Positions 58,357 to 64,000 of a stretch of 64,000 bases of DNA are shown here, one piece after another; within the stretch, counting starts at the first letter, position 1, and each line of letters starts with the position of its first letter. Origin of the DNA: Alcaligenes ammonioxydans (lineage in GTDB: Bacteria > Pseudomonadota > Gammaproteobacteria > Burkholderiales > Burkholderiaceae_B); the NCBI RefSeq assembly GCF_019343455.1, contig NZ_CP049362.1, forward strand, positions 2,852,001 to 2,916,000, written 5' to 3'. Both the position numbers and the translations under genes were made by a program. The notes below the pieces were generated by a model that saw only the letters and a program-made list of their open reading frames with translations, was not told the origin of the DNA and made no database searches.

Positions 58357-59145
58357 ATGTTAATTCACCCGCAGTTCGATCCCGTCGCCATACAACTTGG
58401 CCCCCTTGCCATTCATTGGTATGGCTTGATGTATCTAGTCGGCTTTGGCCTGGTGTGGCTGGCCGGTACGGCGCGCATTCGTGCGGGCTACGCTTTGCTC
58501 ACCCGAAAAGATCTGGAAGACCTGATTTTTTACTGCGTTCTAGGGGTGGTGCTGGGCGGTCGGCTGGGCTATACGCTGTTTTATCAACCAGCCTATTACC
58601 TGTCACACCCTCTTGAAATTTTGTATGTCTGGCAAGGCGGCATGTCCTTTCATGGCGGTCTGATCGGGGTGCTGGTCACGATCGCGCTATTTGCCCGCAA
58701 TCGTCACCGACGTTTTCTGGAAGTCAGCGACTTTCTGGCCCCTTTGATTCCGCTGGGACTGGCGGTTGGACGTTTGGGCAACTTTATCAACGGGGAGTTG
58801 TGGGGTCGCCCCAGCGACGCGCCCTGGGCCATGATCTTTCCCCAAGTGGACACCATCCCGCGCCATCCTTCACAGCTCTATGAAATGGCCCTGGAAGGCA
58901 TCGCCCTATTTATCCTGCTGTGGTGGTTCACACGCCGCCCACGTGCGGTAGGCCAGACCAGCGCTCTATTTCTGATCGGCTACGGTTTCTTTCGCTTCAT
59001 GGTGGAATACACCCGCGAGCCTGATGGCTATCTGGGTCTGCTCAGTGCGGGTCTGTCGATGGGGCAATGGTTATCCCTGCCGATGATTGTGGCCGGACTA
59101 GCCTTGTACGCCTACGCCAGCAAACGGGGTGCCCAGCAGGGGTAA
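58357..59145 (+). CDS. lgt: Prolipoprotein diacylglyceryl transferase
   Basis: Lgt attaches diacylglycerol to the lipobox Cys of prolipoproteins. The 262-residue protein has seven membrane segments and the family motifs [38 protein letters not shown] and the signature [17 protein letters not shown]. One predicted client in this window is the GspD secretin. Confidence 0.97.
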   Translation: MLIHPQFDPVAIQLGPLAIHWYGLMYLVGFGLVWLAGTARIRAGYALLTRKDLEDLIFYCVLGVVLGGRLGYTLFYQPAYYLSHPLEILYVWQGGMSFHGGLIGVLVTIALFARNRHRRFLEVSDFLAPLIPLGLAVGRLGNFINGELWGRPSDAPWAMIFPQVDTIPRHPSQLYEMALEGIALFILLWWFTRRPRAVGQTSALFLIGYGFFRFMVEYTREPDGYLGLLSAGLSMGQWLSLPMIVAGLALYAYASKRGAQQG

Positions 59146-59176
59146 ACCGTAACTAGCCAGGCAGATCCGAGACAAG

Positions 59177-59210
59177 AAAAAGCCCGTCCAGAATCTGGAC
59201 GGGCTTTTTT
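59177..59210. terminator. Bidirectional terminator between lgt and 6S RNA
   Basis: GCCCGTCCAGA pairs with its complement (about 59182-59204), with A residues before and T residues after. It can end lgt and the convergent 6S RNA transcript. Confidence 0.9.
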
Positions 59211-59213
59211 GTA

Positions 59214-59427
59214 GGTGCCCCACCATTGCCGTCAAGACCGGCATCCTGGAACCGAGGGTCCAAGATCGGCTGTCATCAAGCCAGCTTCGGGTTCGTCGAC
59301 GAGGACGATCGCTCCTACTGGCTAATCCAACAACCTGTATGCCAAAAGCATTGGTTCAAGGAATGTATGGTCGTGTCACGAACACGGCAGGGACTTACTG
59401 GGATGAAACGGCCCGCAAGGGACAACA
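59214..59427 (-). ncRNA. ssrS: Probable 6S RNA
   Basis: It lies directly downstream of zapA on the same strand, the usual place of ssrS in gamma- and betaproteobacteria. The ends can pair (GTTGTCCC at 59419-59426 with GGGGCACC at 59214-59221, and GCCGT with ACGGC). The internal 3' hairpin TTGGACCCTCGGTTCCAGG matches the TTGAACC/GGTTCAAGG element of E. coli 6S. The ends are approximate and the length is slightly above typical. Confidence 0.7.
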
Positions 59428-59449
59428 AGGGACCGTATTCAAATCTGGT

Positions 59450-59761
59450 TCAACGCGATGTGCCCGAAGGCTCGATAACATCATCAATCATCGCGTGCAT
59501 ATCTTCAATTTTACGCTTGAAATCGCCAAAAGCAACATTAGCCAGCGGACCATCAGGTGCTTTAGCCGATAAAAATTCGCTGGCGATCTGAATAGCGGCC
59601 ATAACAGCAATACGCTCGCTACCTGAAACACGCCCCGATGCCTTGATGGCCTGCATGCGCTGATCTACCAGTTTAACCGCATCGAGCAAACGGGCTTTTT
59701 CAGAGGGTGGGCAGGCCAAAGAGTAATCGCGGCCCAACAGGGAAATATCGACTCGTTCCAT
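59450..59761 (-). CDS. zapA: Cell division protein ZapA
   Basis: ZapA bundles FtsZ filaments. The 103-residue protein starts MERVDISLLGRDYSLACPPS and has the LLDAVKLVDQRMQAIK and ERIAVMAAIQIASEFL coiled-coil region. It is 3 bases after the coiled-coil gene upstream and precedes 6S RNA. Confidence 0.93.
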   Translation of the reverse strand: MERVDISLLGRDYSLACPPSEKARLLDAVKLVDQRMQAIKASGRVSGSERIAVMAAIQIASEFLSAKAPDGPLANVAFGDFKRKIEDMHAMIDDVIEPSGTSR

Positions 59762-59764
59762 GAC

Positions 59765-60169
59765 TTACTCCTGTACGGCCCCGGGTAAACGCATCAGGAT
59801 CGAACCAATCTGGTCACGGGCCTGTCCTGCTACATCACGCAGCACTCCCATTCCCGCCCGAGCACTGTCCAGCTCGCGACGCAGGGCGAGCACCTGAGCC
59901 TGTTCCTGCTCCAGCAATCTTTTCAATTCTGCCTGTTCGGCTTGCGCCTGTTGCTGCACCACATCCAATTGACGTTGATGCGAGGCAACACCGGTGGACA
60001 GGGACTCAAACTCGTCTTGCTGACGCCGATTTTGCTGGCGCAGGGCGTCCAGCTCGGCATCCTGAGTTTTCAGACGAGCCAATAATTGAGCGCGTTCAGC
60101 GTGTAGCTGACGAGATTGCTCTACCAGTTGACCAATACGGTCAGCGAGAAAGTCGAGATCTTGCAACAT
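59765..60169 (-). CDS. Coiled-coil protein upstream of zapA (ZapB-like)
   Basis: The 134-residue protein is nearly all coiled coil (IGQLVEQSRQLHAERAQLLA through VLALRRELDSARAGMGVLRD). It lies 3 bases upstream of zapA in the same operon. In betaproteobacteria such a gene is common here and may be a ZapB-type division factor; this is by position and structure, not by a clear domain match. Confidence 0.75.
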   Translation of the reverse strand: MLQDLDFLADRIGQLVEQSRQLHAERAQLLARLKTQDAELDALRQQNRRQQDEFESLSTGVASHQRQLDVVQQQAQAEQAELKRLLEQEQAQVLALRRELDSARAGMGVLRDVAGQARDQIGSILMRLPGAVQE

Positions 60170-60511
60170 GGGCCTTATCGTAAACCATTGCTAGCGTTAC
60201 TGGGTAGAGGAATTTCATACTAATGATAACCTTTCACCCATCTTTCCATTACCTTTCAAACTTCTTTCAAAGCATGCCAACCCTCTCCCAACACGGTCCC
60301 AAAAAACCCTAATTTTCCGGAATTACCGGGAAAACCCTTAAAAACTAGGGTCAAGTCAGGGTTTTCAGTCTGCAAGTGCTCCATTACCATGCGTCACCCC
60401 TGTTCAATGCAGTCGGCACCGGCAGGGTTGTGGAGCAGAACTCCATCATAAAGAAGCTGACACAGGAAAAAGGAAAACTTATGCGCAAGGCAGACAAGGA
60501 GAATCCACCTT
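60170..60511. other. zapA operon - tctB intergenic region
   Basis: About 340 bases with no gene. A near-palindrome TTTTCCGGAATTACCGGGAAAA (arms 60313-60320 and 60326-60334) lies among AACCCTA and TAGGG blocks and may be the operator of the tct genes. An AAGGAGA ribosome site lies before tctB. Confidence 0.5.
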
Positions 60512-60970
60512 ATGCAAATCAAAAATAAACAGGACTTCTGGTCCGGGGTCATGTTCGTGGTCGTGGGCGCCGCTTTCGCGCTGGGGGCCACCAGCTACTC
60601 GATGGGAACAGCCGCCCGTATGGGACCCGGCTACTTCCCCTTCTGGCTTGGTGTGTGCCTGAGCTTGTTAGGGGCGGTTGTCACCTTGAACTCCATGTCT
60701 CCCAAAGCGGAAAACACGGAGGTAGAGAAGTTTAACTGGAAAGTGGTCGTCGTTATCATCGGCGCCGTTGTCCTGTGCGGACTGACTCTGAACACCTTGG
60801 GGGTCTACGCCTCGATTTTCCTGCTTGTTCTGATCAGCAGCTTTGCCAGCCATGAGTTCAGCTGGCCTGTGGCGCTGGGCGCAGCCGTGTTTCTGGTGCT
60901 ATTTGTCTGGCTGGCATTCATTAAGGGCCTGGGATTGGTATTTCCCTTGTGGCCGAGTTTTCTGGCCTGA
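60512..60970 (+). CDS. tctB: Tripartite tricarboxylate transporter small subunit TctB
   Basis: The 152-residue protein has four membrane segments (FWSGVMFVVVGAAFALGATS, YFPFWLGVCLSLLGAVVTL, VVVIIGAVVLCGLTLNTLG, LGAAVFLVLFVWLAFIKGLG). The AARMGPGYFPFWLG motif is typical of TctB. It is 16 bases before tctA. No tctC (periplasmic binding protein) gene is adjacent. Confidence 0.92.
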   Translation: MQIKNKQDFWSGVMFVVVGAAFALGATSYSMGTAARMGPGYFPFWLGVCLSLLGAVVTLNSMSPKAENTEVEKFNWKVVVVIIGAVVLCGLTLNTLGVYASIFLLVLISSFASHEFSWPVALGAAVFLVLFVWLAFIKGLGLVFPLWPSFLA

Positions 60971-60986
60971 TTGGGGGTGAACGGAA

Positions 60987-62492
60987 ATGGAATTATTTGA
61001 CAACCTGATGCTCGGTTTTTCGGTCGCGGTGACGCCCGAAAACCTGGCCTACGCCTTGCTCGGCTGCGTGCTACGCACCCTGATTGGTGTCTTGCCTGGC
61101 ATCGGCCCTGTGCCAACGATTGCCATGCTGCTGCCCATCACTTATGTCCTGCCGCCCGTGGCTGGCCTGATCATGTTGGCCGGTATTTATTACGGGGCAC
61201 AATATGGCGGGTCCACCACGGCCATTCTGGTTGCGCTGCCAGGAGAGACATCCGCCGTGGTCACCGTACTGGATGGCCACCAGATGGCACGTAATGGCCG
61301 GGCCGGCGCGGCCTTGGCGATTGCGGCCCTGGGCTCGTTCTTTGCCGGTTGCGTGGCGACGGTGCTGCTGGCCGCTTTTGCTCCTCCCCTGGCCGAAGTG
61401 GCTTTCAAGTTCGGACCGGCAGAGTATTTCTCATTAATGGTCCTCGGCCTGGTAGGAGCGGTCGTGCTGGCCTCCGGCTCCCTGCCCAAAGCTATCTGCA
61501 TGATCCTGCTGGGCCTGCTGCTGGGCATGGTTGGTACCGATGTGAACTCCGGTGTAGCTCGTTACGACTTTGGTATTCCTGAGTTGCAAGACGGTATCGA
61601 CTTTGCCGTGGTGGCCATGGGTGTGTTTGGTTTCTCAGAAATCATGAACAACCTGGAGCTGGGCGACCAACGTGTCGAAATCACGGGCAAGGTAGGCAGC
61701 CTGTACCCCAATAAACAAGAGTTCAAAGAGTGCTGGCCTGCCGTGATTCGCGGGACTGCGATGGGCTCGTGTCTGGGCATCTTGCCCGGTGGCGGTGCGG
61801 TTCTGTCCTCCTTTGCGTCCTACACGCTGGAGAAGAAAATCTCCAAAAATCCGGAGCGCTTTGGCAAGGGTCACCCTGCCGGTCTGGCCGGTCCCGAGTC
61901 GGCCAACAACGCCGCTGCTCAAACCTCCTTCATCCCACTGCTCACACTGGGTATTCCCGGTAACGCCGTGACGGCTCTGATGATCGGCGCAATGACCATT
62001 CACAACATTCAGCCTGGTCCACAAGTGATGTCCAATCACCCTGAGCTGTTCTGGGGCCTGATCGCTTCCATGTGGATTGGCAACCTGATGCTGGTCATTC
62101 TGAACCTGCCTCTGGTTGGTCTGTGGGTGAAACTGCTCAAAGTGCCCTACCGTCTGTTGTTCCCTGCCATTCTGGTATTTTGTACGGTGGGAGTGTATTC
62201 GCTGAACTACAACGTGTTCGACATCCTGGTCACCGCCGCCTTCGGCTTCGTGGGCTATGTCTGGTCCAAGCTGCGCTGCGAGGGAGCCCCGTTGCTGCTG
62301 GGTCTGGTGCTGGGACCGATGATGGAGGAAAATTTCCGTCGCGCCCTGCTGCTGTCGCGCGGTGATTACACCACCTTCGTGACGCGTCCCCTGTCCCTGT
62401 CCCTGCTGGTTCTGGCGATCTTCCTGGTTATTGTGGTTGCCCTGCCATCCGTGAAGAAAAAACGCGAAGAAACCTTCGTGGAAGAAGACTAA
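60987..62492 (+). CDS. tctA: Tripartite tricarboxylate transporter large subunit TctA
   Basis: The 501-residue membrane protein has about 12 segments and the TctA motifs GVLPGIGPVPTIAMLLPITY, YYGAQYGGSTTAILVALPGE and PGGGAVLSSFASYTLEKK. With TctB it forms the membrane part of a Na+- or H+-driven importer for citrate or other carboxylates. The substrate is set by the missing TctC protein. A terminator follows. Confidence 0.96.
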   Translation: MELFDNLMLGFSVAVTPENLAYALLGCVLRTLIGVLPGIGPVPTIAMLLPITYVLPPVAGLIMLAGIYYGAQYGGSTTAILVALPGETSAVVTVLDGHQMARNGRAGAALAIAALGSFFAGCVATVLLAAFAPPLAEVAFKFGPAEYFSLMVLGLVGAVVLASGSLPKAICMILLGLLLGMVGTDVNSGVARYDFGIPELQDGIDFAVVAMGVFGFSEIMNNLELGDQRVEITGKVGSLYPNKQEFKECWPAVIRGTAMGSCLGILPGGGAVLSSFASYTLEKKISKNPERFGKGHPAGLAGPESANNAAAQTSFIPLLTLGIPGNAVTALMIGAMTIHNIQPGPQVMSNHPELFWGLIASMWIGNLMLVILNLPLVGLWVKLLKVPYRLLFPAILVFCTVGVYSLNYNVFDILVTAAFGFVGYVWSKLRCEGAPLLLGLVLGPMMEENFRRALLLSRGDYTTFVTRPLSLSLLVLAIFLVIVVALPSVKKKREETFVEED

Positions 62493-62511
62493 ACAACAGG
62501 CAATACCCGCT

Positions 62512-62541
62512 CTGTGTGAACACGTTTCCGTGCTCACACAG
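62512..62541 (+). repeat. Hairpin before the tctA terminator
   Basis: CTGTGTGAACACG (62512-62524) pairs with CGTGCTCACACAG (62529-62541), one mismatch. No U tract follows, so its role (RNA stability or pausing) is unclear. Confidence 0.6.
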
Positions 62542-62556
62542 GGCAAGAAAAAAACC

Positions 62557-62596
62557 AAGGCCCGATTCCCTCTCTCCACGGAATCAGGCCTTTTTT
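62557..62596 (+). terminator. Terminator of tctBA
   Basis: AAGGCC-GATTCC pairs with GGAATC-GGCCTT (62557-62592), followed by a run of T residues. Confidence 0.85.
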
Positions 62597-62988
62597 CTTG
62601 CCCGTCAGCTTTTCTCCAAGGCGCCCAACAAGAGGGAAAAATATCTGGACCAGAGTGAGCCCGCCCTCTCGCCAAGGAGCAAGGCAGGCGAGCTGTCATG
62701 CCGCCGTCTCTCTTGCCGCAGCTTGTCATCCGTGCCTGGGGCCGGAGAAGTAGCAAGGCTCGCGCCGAGCGCTCTGCCCGGCACTTGAACAATCCAACCC
62801 CCTTCAATTCGCTGCCAGACGAGCAACACCGCCTGCACGCGTGCACCGCCTAAGCGCCCCCCCTACGCGCACCGCGCAACAACATACCGAGGGCAGACCG
62901 GAATCATCCAGAGACGCCAGACAACACCCCTCTCACAACAAGCATAGCGCCACAGAAAGACAAAAAAAGACTGCCTGGCTCCAAACAA
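62597..62988. other. Gap between tctBA terminator and permease terminator
   Basis: About 390 bases, GC-rich on the left, with no coding sequence I can support. The open frames have poor composition. Confidence 0.5.
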
Positions 62989-63023
62989 CAATGGCCTGAG
63001 TCCCTCTCGAAACCCAGGCCATT
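62989..63023 (-). terminator. Probable terminator of the ABC permease gene
   Basis: On the minus strand AATGGCCTG/CAGGCCATT (62990-62998 with 63015-63023) is followed by a U-rich but interrupted tail. Confidence 0.6.
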
Positions 63024-63045
63024 AGATAAACCACCCGCGTAAGGC

Positions 63046-64000
63046 TTACATGGTGCCTTGACGGCGCTTGTAGAAATTACCGATGTACATGGCCAACAGC
63101 ACCAGCACGGTGGAGATCAAAATCATGATGATCCCCAACGCCGAGAGCTTGCCCCACAAACCGTCCTCGGCATAGCTCAGCACTTGCACAGCCAGTACTT
63201 CCGTGCCCGGGCGGGACAGCACCACCGATACCGTCAACTCACGGATAAACATGGTTGCCATCAAGATCCAGGCAGAGACCACACCGGGAATCAGCAAAGG
63301 AATGATGATTCGACGCATGGTGGTCCAGGAGCTGGCTCCGGCCACGGCTGAAGACTCTTCCAGGTGCGCATGCACCTGTACAAAGGCGGCTGATAAAGGC
63401 CGGATACCGTAAGGCAGATAAGCGGCGATATATGCCAGCAGCAAGGCGGTCAGCGTGGCGTACAAGGGCGTCTGCACAAAGAACCACATAAAGCCAATAC
63501 CGATCACAATCCCCGGAAAAGAAAACGACAGGAAGCTCAGGGTATCCAGCAGTGCTGCGGCTCGGGTTCGCAACTTGACCACCACGTAGGCCACAAAAAG
63601 CGACAGCAGCACACCCAGACTGGCGCCGACCACCGCCAGGAACAGACTGTTTTTCATCGCCACCTTGGAGATCGGGTCCTGAATGACATCAATCCAGTTC
63701 GCCCAGCTCATCAGGGAGAAGGCTCGCGCACTCGGCACCATGGAGTAAGGAATCATGGAGGTATAGAGCAGAACCGTCACTGGCAAAACCACCATCAGCA
63801 GGCTGATAATGCCCACAATGATGAACAGGGGGATTTTGGCGCGACGCAGCTCCAGCTGAGTCGGCTTGAAACCGCGACTGGAAATGGTCACATACTTGCT
63901 GCTTTCTGCCGTCATGTAGCGGTACAGCGCAATCAGGGCAATCGAGGCCGACAGCACGCTCATGCCCAAGGCGGCCGCCTTGCCGTAATCCGGCGCGAAG
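63046..64000 (-). CDS. Iron(III)-type ABC transporter permease (N-terminal end outside window)
   Basis: The visible 318 residues hold about six membrane segments and the binding-protein-dependent permease EAA-like loop SSAVAGASSWTTMRRIIIPL. The frame stays open to the right edge (APDYGKAAALGMSVLSASIA), so the gene continues; FbpB/AfuB-type permeases have two such domains, and this is the second. Iron is the common substrate, but 2-aminoethylphosphonate or putrescine types share the fold. Confidence 0.88.
   Translation of the reverse strand, partial: FAPDYGKAAALGMSVLSASIALIALYRYMTAESSKYVTISSRGFKPTQLELRRAKIPLFIIVGIISLLMVVLPVTVLLYTSMIPYSMVPSARAFSLMSWANWIDVIQDPISKVAMKNSLFLAVVGASLGVLLSLFVAYVVVKLRTRAAALLDTLSFLSFSFPGIVIGIGFMWFFVQTPLYATLTALLLAYIAAYLPYGIRPLSAAFVQVHAHLEESSAVAGASSWTTMRRIIIPLLIPGVVSAWILMATMFIRELTVSVVLSRPGTEVLAVQVLSYAEDGLWGKLSALGIIMILISTVLVLLAMYIGNFYKRRQGTM

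Overview
The window looks like a chromosomal segment of a betaproteobacterium in the Alcaligenaceae, most like Alcaligenes. This is inferred from gene content, operon order and a moderately GC-rich composition, not from a database search. Pointers include a phasin, a tctBA transport pair, the aat-bpt-pyrD and dusB-fis-purH-ruvC-ruvA orders, and a single 16S-Ile-Ala-23S-5S rRNA operon. There is no prophage, insertion sequence or CRISPR array.

Region by region. 1-0.7 kb: the end of a phospholipase C gene. 1-11.5 kb: a type II secretion locus. Eleven minus-strand genes (gspG-H-I-J-K-L-M-N-D-E-F) are mostly coupled by 4-base overlaps, and a short gspC diverges from gspG. The secretin carries a lipobox. 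11.5-21 kb: an HPP/CBS membrane protein, hppD, aspA, a MarR regulator, a NUDIX hydrolase, the N-degron transferases aat and bpt, and pyrD. 21-30.6 kb: a phasin and an IclR regulator that share a TGnTGCnnnGCAACA operator-like motif, then a CinA-type protein, an EI24 membrane protein, a thioredoxin, a DEAD-box helicase, azlCD, a zinc-finger protein, a YheT hydrolase and a BepA-like metalloprotease. 30.6-45.8 kb: a CtaG-like protein; a stand-alone MgtC-C-terminal-like domain with a long structured leader; a TM2 protein; a UbiH-type monooxygenase; dusB-fis-purH-ruvC-ruvA; a separate ruvB under a LexA-like box; pyrC; a SWIB protein; photolyase; and two poorly known genes. 46.5-52.2 kb: the rRNA operon on the minus strand with promoter, boxA sites and terminator. 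52.2-53.9 kb: a gene-free stretch dense in inverted and tandem repeats. 53.9-64 kb: a rhodanese/TsuA sulfur pair with a tiny downstream ORF, a Gate-domain protein, msrA, a cytochrome c, lgt, a probable 6S RNA beside zapA, tctBA, and the end of an iron-type ABC permease.

Most genes are housekeeping. The unexplained signals are in non-coding DNA. (1) A roughly 260-nt minus-strand leader at 31.85-32.11 kb has its own promoter, a multi-helix domain and a terminator-like hairpin, in front of the MgtC-like gene. (2) A roughly 340-bp diverged inverted repeat at 53.01-53.35 kb lies inside a repeat-rich gene desert. (3) The phasin promoter is bracketed by two copies of a palindrome that recurs at the iclR promoter. 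(4) The DEAD-box helicase gene has a terminator-like hairpin in its leader, and its own terminator lies inside the coding sequence of the convergent thioredoxin gene.
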